The position numbers and the translations under genes are program-made. Below the pieces are notes generated by a model. The model was not told the DNA's origin. It did not search any database and saw nothing but the letters and a program-made list of their open reading frames with translations. Positions 21,151-32,330 of a stretch of DNA of 64,000 nt are shown in pieces. The stretch spans positions 49,939,430 to 50,003,429 of the forward strand of contig CM019692.1 in the NCBI GenBank assembly GCA_009760885.1, given 5' to 3'. The stretch is from Achatina immaculata (lineage: Eukaryota > Mollusca > Gastropoda > Stylommatophora > Achatinidae). The stretch's first letter is position 1. The number at the start of each line of letters is the position of its first letter.

Positions 21151-22140
21151 TCTCTCAGCTTTACCACCGTCTATTTCCAGTCCAAGGAGCTAGCAGAACA
21201 ATTTCAGAGTCTATTCCTAATCAAAGGAGCTAGCAGAACAGTGTCAGAGTTTATTTCCAATTAAAGGAGCTAAAGGAGCAAACTCAGTCTATTTCCAATC
21301 CAAGGATCTACCTGAACTATGTCAGAGTCTGTTTCCAATCCAAAGAGTTAGCAGAACAATGTCGTATTCCCATTCGAACGAGTTAGTATAATAATGTCGA
21401 AGTCTATTTCCAGTCCAAGGAGCTAAAAGAACAACACACACGCAGAGTCTTTTTCCAATGAAAAGAGCTAGTAGAACAATGTCGGAGTTTATTTCCAATC
21501 CAAGGAGCTAGCAGAAGAATGTCAGAGTCTATTCATAATCAAAGGAGCTAGCAGAGCAATGTCAGAGTCTATTTCCAATGAAAGGAGCTAGTAGAACAAT
21601 GTCGGAGTCCATTTCCAGTCCAAGGTAACTAGTATAACAATTCAGTATTTATTTTCAGCCCAAGGACCTAACAGAAGAACAATGTCAGAGTCTATTCTTA
21701 ATCATGGAACTAGTAGAACAATGTCAGAGTCTATTTCCAATCAAAGGAGCGAAAAGAACAATGTCAGAGACAATTTCCAAACAAATGAGCTAGTAGAACA
21801 ATGTCAGTGTCTATTTCCAGTCCAAGTAGTTAGCATAAGAATGTCAGAGTCTATTTCCAATTTAAGGAGCTAGTAGAACAATGTCATAGTCTATTTCTAA
21901 TCCAAGGAGCTAGCAGAACAATGTCAGAGTCTTTTCCTAATCAAAGGAGCTAGTAGAACAATGTCGGAGTCTATTTCCAATCAAAGGAGCTAAAAGAATA
22001 GTACACACCAGAGTCTATTTCCAGTGAAAAGAGATGGTTGAACAATGTCAGTGTCTATTTCAAATGAAAAGAGCTAGTAGAACAATGTCGGAGACTATTT
22101 CCAGCCCAAGGAGCTAGCAGAACAATTTCAGGGCTATTTG
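21151..22140 (+). repeat. Minisatellite, about 40-bp unit
   Basis: About 24 units with AATGTCAGAGTCTATTTCCA and AAAGGAGCTAGTAGAACA, varying by substitution and small indels. It directly abuts the truncated 5' edge of LINE-A4. Confidence 0.93.
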
Positions 22141-22229
22141 TTCATCATATGCCCCGTGTTAAGAATAGTTCTTATAGAAGTATTTGAAAAATAAAATAGA
22201 AAAACTTTCAAATTATTTGATGGTAGAAA

Positions 22230-22920
22230 TCCATCAGATTCACTATTGCTACACCACCACCATATACTCCATTATTACAATACTAACATATGCTCTATTA
22301 CTACAACACTACCATATACTCTATTATTACAACACTACCATAATCTCTATATTACTACAACATCACATATATGGTGGTATTCTAGTAATATATTCTATTA
22401 TTACTAGAATACCACCATATAATCTATTACTACAAAACCATCATATACTCTATTACTACAACACCACCATGTTTTCGTTTCCTACAACACCACAATATAT
22501 TCTATTACCACAACACCACCATATATTCTGTTACTACAACACTACCATATGCTCTATATTACTACAACATCACTATATATTCTATGACTATAACACTACC
22601 ATATGCTCTATTACTACAGCACCACCATATATTTTATTACTACAACACTACCATACGTTCTATTACTACAACACTACCATATATTTTATTACTACAACAC
22701 TACCATACGTTCTATTACTACAACACTACCATATGTTCAGTTACTACAACACTATCATATACTCTATTACTACAACACCACCATATGCTCTGTCACTGCA
22801 ACAGCACCATATGTTACATCATTACAGCACCATCATGTGCTCTATTGCTGCATCACCGCAATATCCTACATTGCCGCTAAAGTCACCACATACTCTCTTG
22901 CCATATACTTTATTACTACT
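22230..22920 (+). repeat. Minisatellite, about 26-bp unit
   Basis: Many units of TATTACTACAACACTACCAT followed by a short variable end. A 253-residue plus frame and several overlapping frames run through the array (repeated Y-Y-N-T-T type peptides). They arise from its low stop density and period and are not supported as a gene. Confidence 0.92.
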
Positions 22921-22924
22921 TCAT

Positions 22925-23131
22925 GACTACATGCTCTTATTATAATATAATACGCTCTGTTGACTATATGCTCTATTATAATATAATACGCTCTGTTGAC
23001 TATATGCTCTATTATAATATAATACGCTCTGTTGACTATATGCTCTATTATAATATAATACGCTCTGTTGACTATATGCTCTATTATAATATAATACGCT
23101 CTGTTGACTTTATGCTCTATTATAATACAAT
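22925..23131 (+). repeat. 36-bp minisatellite
   Basis: Five to six nearly perfect 36-bp units (TATATGCTCTATTATAATAT then AATACGCTCTGTTGAC). The unit length is a multiple of three, so both strands show perfect 12-residue peptide repeats (NIIRSVDYMLYY on plus, VNRAYYIIIEHI on minus). Homogeneity indicates recent expansion. Confidence 0.95.
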
Positions 23132-23642
23132 AGATGGTGATGTTAACATCACAGGTGTTAACATCACCATACATTTTACTACTGCAGATGTTAATACTAG
23201 ATGTCAGCCAGGCATATTAAGGGGGGAAAAGAACCCTTTCATCTTTGCCCTACATACACATTTGCGGACTGTAGTGTCCAGGTAATTAGCGACCAGTCAC
23301 CGCAATTGAATCTTCAGAAGTGGTAGAGAAATTTCAAAAGTCAAACAAGGGGAAAAAAAACTCCGACACAAATCAATGGTTGGAAGTCGAATGAATTGAG
23401 CATTGACAGTGAACTGAAAAGCCGATACTTGAGCTTCTAGTTATATTTGATTGAAAGATTACAAGTAATGAGTTCTGGAAATTTTTTTTGTTTGTTGTTG
23501 ATTAATGTTGTCTTAGGGAAGCGGCCCTAAGTTCGTGTCAACGGACTGACAAAAAAATTGACAGATTTGAAAGATTGTCGGAGTTAAGGCGATTTCCATG
23601 CCGAATCCCGTAATTGTCTCCATCTCTCTCTCCCTCTCTCTC

Positions 23643-23683
<41 letters not shown>

Positions 23684-23880
23684 GTGAACGTATGTGCGTT
23701 ATTCTCTTATTACAAATTTAGTAACTTGTCTGGTTCTAAGGACTGCAAACGCGCCACAAACAGCCTCTATCAGTCAAGTCCAGCTCCTGGCCTTCCCGTG
23801 GCAGAACTGTTTAAACTGACAGGAGAAGGGGCGAGGGCGAATATCTGGCGCCTGAAAACCAGTTACTTAGGGTAGATGAG
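23132..23880. other. Unassigned, with CT microsatellite
   Basis: A (CT)n tract lies at 23620-23680. Nothing else is recognised. Confidence 0.5.
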
Positions 23881-25230
23881 TGTCACGTTTGGTAGCTCAT
23901 CTGCCGCTGTTGGCGAGATCTTCAGCTGCCGTGCGTGGAGCGGTGCTCTTCCCGGCCAATGAAGAAATTTGCAAATGAGGTTGCCGCGCAGCATCACTGC
24001 GGAAAAGGTGGTTGAAAGGATAAATCGAAGCAAACAGTCAAATCACGGCACCTCTGGTCTGGAGGTCGGCCACGTCCTGAGTGCAGTCATATCGGGTGAA
24101 ATGCATGAACCGGCTTGTCCCAGAGGTTAAGTCACTGCTGGCTTGACTCTTCAAATGCCGCGCGTGGAGTGAAGCTCCTCCCGGTTAAGGAAGTAAATGC
24201 GGAAATAAAGGTTGCTGTGCGGCGCTGATGGGAAAAGGTGGTGGAAAGTGAAGTTTAACCGGTATGTCCAGTAGTATCGCTACGAGAGCTATACCACGGC
24301 GCCTCTGCTCTAGAGGCCGCCTACGTCCGAAATACACCTACACTGGTGAAATATGCCTAAACCGGCACACACCAGGGGTGGAACTCGATGGCTAGACATG
24401 TCATGCCACCTCCGCTCTAGAGGTCGGTAACGCCTGATAAACACCCATACTGGTGAATTTTGCCTAAACCGGCTCATACCAGGGGTGAATCTTGAAGGCT
24501 ATGAATGTCACAGTACCTCTGCCCCAGAGGTCGGTCCCGTCCCAAACATGCCCATACTGGGAAATGCCTAAACCGGCTCAACCCAGGGGTAGAAGTCACT
24601 AGTGGCGAGGATTCGTCCTCCTGGACAAAAGCTCCATCCTGGTCACAACTAGGAAGGGTAGCGGCCACGACCGCAAAATGCTGAAGTCGGAGACACTGGA
24701 CCAGGGAAGTCTAGATAGGCAACCACCTCTCACCCGGCGGGGATGTCTGCGTATCCTAATCACGCTGAGGTTTTCCGGTGAGAAAGTCCAACCCTGGACT
24801 GGATGGGCAACCACCTCTCACCCGGCGGTGATACACGGGTATCTCAAAACACGTCGAGGTTTTCCGGTGAGAAAGTCCAACTCTGGCCTGGGTGGGCTAA
24901 CGCCTCTCACCCAGCGGGGATGCACTGATATTCCAAACACGTCGAGGTCTTCCGGTGAGAAAGTCCAACCCTAGACCAAACTGGTGCAATGAAAACCACG
25001 GTGTCACGCAATCCCGCTTCTGAGACCCACCAAGAATACAGGCTAAAGCACTGTGATACTCTGAACCCCTTGTGGTCCTTTCGTGGAACTCGTGTGGTCT
25101 ATTTTGGACCACACAGGGGACCACGGGACCTAACGAGGACCACATGCGTGAATTCAGTAGGTTCACAGTGCGGTTTTTGGTGGTAGAAGTGAACGAAGAA
25201 GAAGAAGAAGTAACTTGTCTCTTTTGCTCT
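23881..25230 (+). repeat. GC-rich complex repeat block
   Basis: This 1.35-kb block is clearly richer in GC and CpG than its surroundings. Its first half repeats a module with GAGGTCGG and ACGTCC plus AACCGGCT four times (near 24050, 24302, 24408 and 24515). The second half has three units of about 89 bp starting CAACCACCTCTCACCCGGCG (24719, 24808 and 24898), each with CCGGTGAGAAAGTCCAACCC. It ends in a (GAA)n run at 25195-25210, like the tails of LINE-C and of the SINE at 4.25 kb. It could be the 3' region of a retroelement. No coding blocks were recognised. Confidence 0.7.
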
Positions 25231-25247
25231 GAATATAGCACAGATTT

Positions 25248-25482
25248 TTTTTTTTTAGACAACGAAAACAACAGGCCGTGACCCGGTGGTACTGCAAACC
25301 GGGTCCACCCGTAACGAGATGTGGACCATACCCCCGGCATTCAATGTGCAGGGCAGGCCTCGGGCACCTCTCGTTTAGTTAAAAAATAACGACGCTTTTG
25401 TTAACCAAAGGGCATGTTGATCAGGGTACCTGCTAAGAGGACACTTTGACCTCAGCCACTTTGATCTTAGCCAAAAGGCCGA
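25248..25482 (-). pseudogene. U2 snRNA-like retrocopy
   Basis: The minus strand begins with CTCGGCCTTTTGGCTAAGAT and continues CAA-GTG, the highly conserved 5' region of U2 snRNA that includes the part pairing with U6, lacking only about the first eight bases. Its 3' end, GACCCGGTTTGCAGTACC and then ACCGGGTCACGG, matches the U2 stem IV region (GACCTGGTATTGCAGTAC in the known RNA). The middle is diverged and longer than in normal U2. A run of 11-13 A follows on the minus strand. A perfect 17-bp TSD, GAATATAGCACAGATTT, flanks it (25231-25247 and 25483-25499), so it was inserted by retroposition. It could also be one member of a U2-headed SINE family. Confidence 0.8.
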
Positions 25483-25499
25483 GAATATAGCACAGATTT

Positions 25500-26596
25500 G
25501 CCGTGAAGGATCTACATACAAATCGCTAAGGATTCATAGGTCTGCCCTGAAGGATCTACATACAAATCCACCTGTATTCCTAGAAAACATGGAAAAGGCA
25601 GGGGAAAAAATCAATTTTACTTACTTTTTAACTGCAGGATGTTGCTAGCAAAAAAGGAGGGGGGGGGAGAGAATTGTACGTTTCCTTGCAGATTTACCGC
25701 CCCTGGTATTTTTATGATAAGTTTAGTTTTCCATAGTTACCGGCCCTTAAGATTGAAATGTATTGGAGCTTTCGCACTGGATCCTTGAATTTTGTGTTGA
25801 TCGTCTGAGCAGGATTTTGTGACTTGTGAGTTGGGGCTTGAAAGTTGAGAAAGAGTTTTAGTTGTGATTCGAGCTAGAAATGTAGCTCGTGGGAGAGTTT
25901 CAACGAAGGTTCTCAAGGTGGTGACTAGAGTTACCTCAGCAGCCTGCCCTAGATCGATCTATGTTGTTTATTGTTGAACGCCTATTTCGATATATGACAT
26001 CAGTTACTTTTCTTCATCACATCGTATCCATCCATCTTCATCCGTAATGAGTCACTAATTTCATTCTATAATTTGGGAACTATCGTCTGATGGCTTCGTT
26101 GAACAGCAGTAGCAGATGTGCCAGTGGGTAATAGACCTGAGAGTTGTTCTCCATGACGTACAATTGTGTGATTAAGACAACATGGACATTGTAGCATCTG
26201 TGAGATCAACCTACGAAACTGTTTCAATATCAACACAAACAAATTAACCAGTATCAATTCTATATTATGTTATAAAACGTTTCAAAATTCTACCCAAAAA
26301 AAAAAAAAATCCCAAGTGCCAAAACTGATAGAGTGTCTTAGTAATTTGTTCACGTTATCTGGTGTACCCGGGGTTTGTTAAAGCCCGACATTCGCCCGAT
26401 CAGATCGTAAAGGGCGGGAATAGAATATTTTGACAAGACAGTAATCCGTAAATTATACTTGTATATCTACACAGTAACGACAGCTTCAGGGGGCACCAGT
26501 AAAGCTGATAATAAGTGAAGATTACAGAGAATTTCACGTGGTATTCATTCTTAGTCAAACTGTTCAACCTTCTCAAAGATACAGAAATGGAAAACC

Positions 26597-26633
<37 letters not shown>

Positions 26634-27276
26634 AAGTAAGATCAAGTCATTTGCTTCATGCAAATTCTATAGTCCCCGCCTCTTTCTCAACACAGTGGTA
26701 AAGAGGTTATTATATGAGGTTGTTTGGTGTTGTATGATAAGAAGACTTTAAAGTCGCAGGAAATTTCGCGCCTCGTTCACCCGCCATTTTGTTTTTGATG
26801 GATCTACGTCGCAGGTCATGCAGGAGTTCAAGGCCATCGAAACTGTCGCAGGAAAGCCAACCACGCAGGGTAACTTAGTGAATGGGTAAGGAGGACCTTG
26901 CTAGTCCTGCTTTGGACAGTTGGAGCATGCAGGAAGAGATCGAGTTGGAGGACAACGCTGGCATTAAGTGAATTACAGACCTTGGAAAAGAAAAAAAAAA
27001 GAAGTAGCAGACTGCCCAATCTGTAGCTCCATTAGGGCATGCATCACTTTACAACCAGTGAATGACCAGAACAGTTTGTAGCCACACGTTTCGACGGGTG
27101 TTGGAACAAGAGGTGGGGCGCGCTCCAAGTGCAACGAGGCAAGTTTCTGTTATATATTACAGATTACAGAAAGAGACTTTAAATTTCTTTCAGGCCATAG
27201 AGAGCCGAGTCAGGCAACGAGATCTGTTACTACCGGGACCACTATCTAAACACAGAAAGTAGCCCTTGTAGACGGA
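25500..27276. other. Unassigned, with minor repeats
   Basis: A GAAGGATCTACATACAAATC segment occurs twice (about 25506 and 25548). A G-run with a preceding A-rich stretch is at about 25660, poly-A at about 26291, and (CAA)n at 26598-26635. The (CAA)n tract gives a poly-N/poly-L open frame that is not a gene. The segment 26790-27250 is less AT-rich and could be decayed LINE sequence, but I could not place it in a family. Confidence 0.5.
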
Positions 27277-27795
27277 GAGCCATGACCATCATGCTTCTCT
27301 ATCTTTTTTGCGATCCTTTTATTTCCGGTCAATTCATGTGCGTTTTTTTCCATGCCACTTGGTCACCCCACTGAGATATTTTTCTCTTGGCCTTCCTCTT
27401 CTCTTTTTCCCTTGAATTTTTCAATGATTACTACTTTCTCCAATTTCTGTATTCTCCTGACATGCCGAAGAAATTTTGCCTGTCTTTTCTCTTATCTTCT
27501 TATCCTTTTTCTTCTTCTTCTCTGTGTGTGTGTCTTTGTGTGTGTCTTTGTGTGTCTGTGTGTGTCTTTGTGTGTGTCTGTGTGTGTGTATTGTGTGTCT
27601 GTGTGCATGTATCTGTGTCTGTGTATGTGTCTTTTCTCTTATCCTCTTAAGTAGGTCTCGTTGTTCTGAAACTTCTTTGAGGACCTCTTCATTTGTTTTT
27701 TTTTTCTGTCTGTCCAGGGTATCTGTTCCATATTTCATCAAAATCACATCTCTTTTGCTTCGTTTTTCTTTGTCATCTTTCTGTTGACTGTTCAA
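27277..27795 (-). mobile_element. LINE-D copy D2, interrupted by a TG microsatellite
   Basis: The minus strand carries RQKKKTNEEVLKEVSEQRDL and LLKRIREK. A (CA)n run interrupts it, then a second KKIREKTGKISSACQ segment, QEKNISVG and a final DRKKDREA block follow. The block order matches LINE-D1 at 12.6 kb. The TG tract at 27520-27632 splits the frame between two copies of TCTTTTCTCTTATC, so it expanded next to a small duplication. The copy is dead. Confidence 0.62.
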
Positions 27796-27815
27796 GTTTC
27801 ACAACCATAGAGCAA

Positions 27816-28016
27816 ATCATTCATTCATTTGCATGTCCCTTGCGGAACTTTGCCTCCCTAACAGCTCTCCTGTAGGCCTCTCGGTTGTGAGCAAGATGGC
27901 CTGCTGCTGATGCATCCATTTGCAGATTATCAACGATGTCTTACACTCATCTTCGCCTTGGTCTTCCTCTCTTTTTTCGTATTATGTACCCTTCCAAGAC
28001 CCATACCCCGCTGACC
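27816..28016 (-). mobile_element. LINE-A copy A6, internally deleted, with GC-rich head
   Basis: A 201-bp element flanked by a perfect 11-bp TSD CCATAGAGCAA (27805-27815 and 28017-28027). On the minus strand it starts GGTCAGCGGGGTATGGG and joins directly to the LINE-A C-terminal segment GTCTTGGAAGGGTACATAAT. It ends in GCAAATGAATGAATG. The GC-rich start lies between the TSDs, so it belongs to the inserted element, and it matches the start of copy A5 in 16 of 18 positions. Confidence 0.85.
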
Positions 28017-28027
28017 CCATAGAGCAA

Positions 28028-28851
28028 TACTGGTTCTATATAGCACTCTGGTCCCTTTTTTGTGAACATTTCCTTATTTGTTAGTATCTCTTCATATCAT
28101 AAAAAAGCTACCTTTGGCTTACCTTTTCGTGATTTTTCTGCACTGTGTTTGGAAGGCAAAGGGAAATCACCGCCGTCCCATCATTCCCTTGCCAAATAAT
28201 TCTTTACAAATCTAATAAGAAAAGAGAAGAGAAACAGAACACACTTCAACAGAGAAAGAGCGCTGGTAGTACATTCCCTTCCCAACCGTCGGGAACTAAT
28301 TGCATTGTAGTTCATTTCACCACCAGTCCGAAAAAAGGTGATTTTAAGAAGAAAACAAAAGAAGAATTGAGGAGAAGAACGCGTACGAGTTTTGATGCAA
28401 AAATAAATACATGAATAAATAAATAAATAAAATAATTAGAAATATGAGCATAAAAATAAATGCCAAATTTGAAGAGAAAAAAAAAACCGGTTGTTCAATG
28501 TGTGCAGATGAAGGGCCGTGTAGATTGAGAAGTCTACTCCAGCGCGGACTCTTGGATTAATAAAGACATCTGCTTAAGCAAGAATTACGCCTGGCGCACC
28601 AGCACCTTCTAGAACTATAAAAAAAGTAGTTTTATAAATTACTACGCATATATAAACATACAAGCAAACAAAAAAAAAAGAATTAGTCCTCGTGTATTTC
28701 TTTGATTAAACCCACCAGTAACGCAGTCGTGTTTCGAATAACGCATGCTTCAAATAAACGCCGAGTCAGTACATTGTTTCTGTCCTTCTATGAAAAGGAG
28801 TGCGGTATAGGCAGTTCCTGTAGAACCCTAAAGTGCCCTTTTGGGAATAAT

Positions 28852-28892
<41 letters not shown>

Positions 28893-29190
28893 ACATGCCT
28901 TTTGGAGGATGCAGGGCAGAGTTCAGTATGGATTAGTTAGCTTTTCGCGGGCGCAGGAAAGCATAATATCTGCCTTGGATTATTTCATTTTCTTCTCTTC
29001 TTCTTCTTCTTCTTCTTCTTTTTCTTCTTTTTCTTCAGTCTCTCTGGAACTGGCAGCTGGTGCTTTTTTGCAGCCGATGTGGTGAAGATGTTGGATGTTG
29101 AGGTACAACATCTTACCAGACTGGGAGCGGCCTACAGGGGATATTTTTTTTCAGTCCCTGATTGCAGCTAAAAAGCGGGGAGGGGGAGGG
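28028..29190. other. Unassigned, with (TA)n and (TTC)n
   Basis: (TA)n lies at 28855-28890 and (TTC)n at 28993-29037. Open frames here have no recognised motif. Confidence 0.5.
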
Positions 29191-29543
29191 GTTGTGTGTG
29201 TCTGTGTGTCTTTGTGTGTGTCTGTGTGTCTTTGTGTGTGTCTGTGTGTCTTTGTGTGTGTCTTTGTGTGTGTCTGTGTGTGTTTGTGTGTGTCTGTGTG
29301 TGTGTCTGTGTGTCTGTGTGTGTGTCTGTGTGTGCCTTTGTGTGTGTCTTTGTGTGTGTCTGTGTGTGTGTCTTTGTGTGTGTCTTTGTGTGTGTCTCTG
29401 TGTCTGTGTATGTGTGCATGTCTGTGTGTCTGTGTATGTGTCTGTGTGTCTGTCTGTGTGTTTGTTTGTGTGTCTGTGTTTGTGTGTCTGTGTGTTTGTG
29501 TGTCTGTGTGTCTGTCTGTTTGTCTGTGTGTGTCTGTGTGTGT
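29191..29543 (+). repeat. Long (TG)n/(TGTGTGTC)n microsatellite
   Basis: About 350 bp of TG repeats with regular TC and TT interruptions. All six frames are affected. The Cys/Val- and Thr/His-rich frames are artefacts. Confidence 0.97.
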
Positions 29544-29576
29544 GATGCTTCTTTAGCAGACTCCACCGCCATGGAG

Positions 29577-29697
29577 CTCTGTCGATCCCTGCCCCGTTAC
29601 TCAGGCTGGGCCTGTTACTGGGGGTACCAACGGAGAAATGAGGGTCTTAGTCAGCTATTCTTCGCCAATCCTGACACTAGCATGTCATCTGTGGGTA
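29577..29697 (+). repeat. Dispersed repeat F, copy 2
   Basis: This aligns with the minus strand of 3939-4074 over the landmarks CGATCCCTGCCCC, CAGGCTGGGCCTGTTACTGG, GTCAGCTAT, CGCCAA-CC-GAC and AGCATGTCA-CTGTGGGT. Its left edge lies close to the TG microsatellite. Confidence 0.65.
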
Positions 29698-29700
29698 AAT

Positions 29701-31269
29701 GACAATCAAATATGACATCATCTCTGCCTCCGCCGCCCCCCCCCCCTCAAGATATAGATATATGTATCACAGAAGATGTTTGTCTAACGCTATTAGATTC
29801 CTCTAAGAAAACTGTAATGCCATCAGCAAATGTTTCAGTGGACGTCTCTTTTCTGTTTCCTACAATCTGACCAAAATGTCAAGTGATCACTCGGAGAAGA
29901 ATTGTAAAACCAAATGACCCCTCACCGTAGCCGAACTTGATCTTACCTTCTGAGATGAAACGCAGCAATGACTCTGGTAGTTAATATCGTGTATTATCAA
30001 TTTTTTTTTAATTGTGTCATCTAGACAGCGCTGGATCTTTGATCTGGCCCTCTGGATCTGGATGTAGTGGGTCAAGAGTTTCATGTTTTATTTTACTCAT
30101 TTTCAGTTGTAGATTTATCAACGTCTTTGTTGTTTCTTTTTAGCTGGACCCTTCCCGGGATCTTTCTTCCGGAATACTGTTTAGCTTGTTTCTGTGCTGT
30201 AATCTGTGATCAGAAATTCTCATATGTGTGTTTTACTTCAGGATTTTAAGCAACTTTTTATGGTTTTCATCTCCGAGAGCGAGAATTAATCTAATTATGT
30301 GTTCACGTGTGTTTTATGCGGATCTCAGGTGATTTTGAAACAACTGGTTTGATTAAGAAATGATCACATTCATTCATTCATTCATTCATTCATTACCTGC
30401 CGTGCAGAAGAGCTCCGACCGATGATTCTCCATCTTGTGGGTTCCTATATGTTTTCGGTCGGTTCTACTGCTTTTGTTCTTCTGTGGCGTTTTCTCTACG
30501 ATATTATTCTCTCGGCTCTCTGTCATTATTCCTCCCTTAAATTTTATTTCCCGTTGATCTTTTTTGCGAACTGTGGTAAAGTTACATCATATTAAAGGCG
30601 TTGAAATAACATTAGTTAATTTTGATTGGCGTTCAACATTTTCTTCATGGGTCGTGGGCCGTGTACCATTAGTGGTTTGGGGTAGACTTCACAAAGAAGG
30701 TTGGAAACCACTGCTGTTTGCCAAGTTCTTATCCAGGTAAAAGAGCAAACGTTATTTAACTCTTTGACTCCAAAGAAGCACTGGGAGTATTGGTAGATCT
30801 TGCACAACCACGCGAATTAATGCTCAGAGAGATTTTTAAACAAAGTCTAAATAAAATGAACAGTAGCACAATTCTAATCCAACCCACATTTTTAAACTAT
30901 AGAGTAACTGCCTTCCAGTTTCTTTGTACCAAAATTCCTCATCAAAATTTATTCTGGCAGAGCATGGAAATGAACTTGGAAGCGAAAGGGTTAAATAAGA
31001 CGTTCTGAAGACGAGGCTTAGCAGTTTTATTTTTCTGACTGTCACCATCTAAGACGCCAGCTAAATTCACAGTCTGTACTCTACACAGTAGAAATACTTA
31101 ATCGTCCACTTATACAAGAAAGAAAAAAGATATGTTAAAGTAATATTATGTTTAGTACATTATTTTTTACTTTTTTATGCCTTTTTGTTCCAGTGCTGAG
31201 TGCATTCGCAGGTTTTTTGTACTTAGCTGTTTACTTTTTTTTTGGTGAGCGTCTTAATGCTTTTGCTTT
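29701..31269. other. Unassigned, with (ATTC)n
   Basis: (ATTC)n at 30368-30395 resembles a LINE tail, but the flanking sequence could not be assigned to a family. Nothing else is recognised. Confidence 0.5.
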
Positions 31270-31502
31270 TGTGGGATTTTTTCTGCTACACAAAGAAAAA
31301 TGCCCCGGTGTTCACCCAGCCTCTAAAAATGGGTACCAGAGAAATCTTGGAAGTTAAAGCTACCAGGCATGATACTGACCACATCACACTTTCTTGTCCC
31401 TAGGGTCATGGAAAATACTGGCCTAACACCGTATTCCCAAATATGCCTTAATGGCACGGAAACGAGGATTTTACCTTTTACTTTTTTTAATGAATTTGCT
31501 GG
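31270..31502 (+). mobile_element. tRNA-SINE, diverged body copy
   Basis: Plus-strand matches to the SINE body occur in order: CACCCAGC, ATGGGTACC, CCAGGCATGATACTGACCAC, GTCATGGAAAATA, TAACACCGTAT, and a 3' end with TGCC-TAA-GGCA and TTTTACC. The tRNA-like head is missing or unrecognisable. Confidence 0.72.
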
Positions 31503-32182
31503 CTAAATAATTGATATGCTTTGGTTTTAGTCGATTCTCGATTTTCCTGGGTGTTCTAGGCCTTACCTGACGAAAGAGCGGGGGTATACCCGTATTTTCA
31601 ATTTCATCCTAGTTGGCTTCACCGTCTTTCGGTTTTCACTTTGTGTAGTGTCACACAGAACGTGACCTTTCTACTACAGTCTTTACAGTGCCGATACTGT
31701 ATTCTGGAGCTATGTACTAGAATATGACACACGCAGCCATTTCCACTGCCCGTGCAGAGAAAACTATATGGCGTTGTCGATAACTTGAGGCGGACTGCTG
31801 CCCTTTGAGAAAAAGATAACTAATTTGATCTTTAAGAACGTTTGAAGAGAAAGAAGTACTAGATTTTGTGCGTAAAAACATAGAGAATTTCATTAACATC
31901 GAAGAAATGTGTTTTTCATTTCTTGGTAATTTGTATGTATAAATCGATAGTCATTTCCGTCTTTAAAGATGATTTTGTAGCAGTTACCTGTTTGTGGATG
32001 ACGCAGTGTGGACTTTTTTTTTTCGTTGAAAGATTCTCTCGTTGATGATTTTACAAATATTTTGATTGGCATAATCGCGCCGCTATAACAACGCGCCATG
32101 TTTGTTTTGCGAAGCCAAGTTTATTTATACTTGTCTTCAATTTTGGCTCTCGTCCTCTTTCTCGGAAGAAGAAGAACCTCGT
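31503..32182. other. Unassigned
   Basis: No recognised content. Confidence 0.5.
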
Positions 32183-32330
32183 CAGTGACCTAGGAAGGCT
32201 ACATCTGGTGTTCTGTTTTCAAATATCTCTAAAGTAAAGGCTACATTTGATGCTCTGTTTTCAAATATCTCTAAAGTAAAGACTACATTTGATGTTCCCT
32301 TTTCAAATATCTCCAAAGTCAAGTTTCTTT
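32183..32330 (-). repeat. 42-bp tandem repeat, three units
   Basis: Three units contain TTTTCAAATATCTCTAAAGT. The minus strand is open and encodes a 14-residue repeat (FTLEIFENRTSNVA type) inside a 105-residue frame (32182-32499). It is most likely a repeat artefact, but it is one of the few such frames with non-trivial sequence. Confidence 0.85.

Noticed and set aside
21151..22140. CRISPR-like or satellite centromeric array
   Set aside because: There are no unique spacers, the units are degenerate and it is only about 1 kb long. It is an ordinary minisatellite.
22184..22945. A 253-residue plus-strand open frame, the longest in the window
   Set aside because: It lies wholly in the 26-bp minisatellite and encodes repeated Y/T/L-rich peptides. 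Overlapping frames are also open, as expected from a stop-poor repeat.
24897..25340. A 147-residue minus-strand frame
   Set aside because: It spans the GC-rich repeat block, the U2-like retrocopy and the TSD. The frame crosses an insertion boundary and cannot be an ancestral gene.
27352..27795. Cys/Val-rich plus-strand frames around 27.4-27.8 kb
   Set aside because: They are shadows of a minus-strand LINE-D remnant and its TG microsatellite.
29095..29702. Overlapping long frames rich in Cys/Val/Ser or Thr/His
   Set aside because: They are translations of the (TG)n microsatellite in several frames and on both strands.
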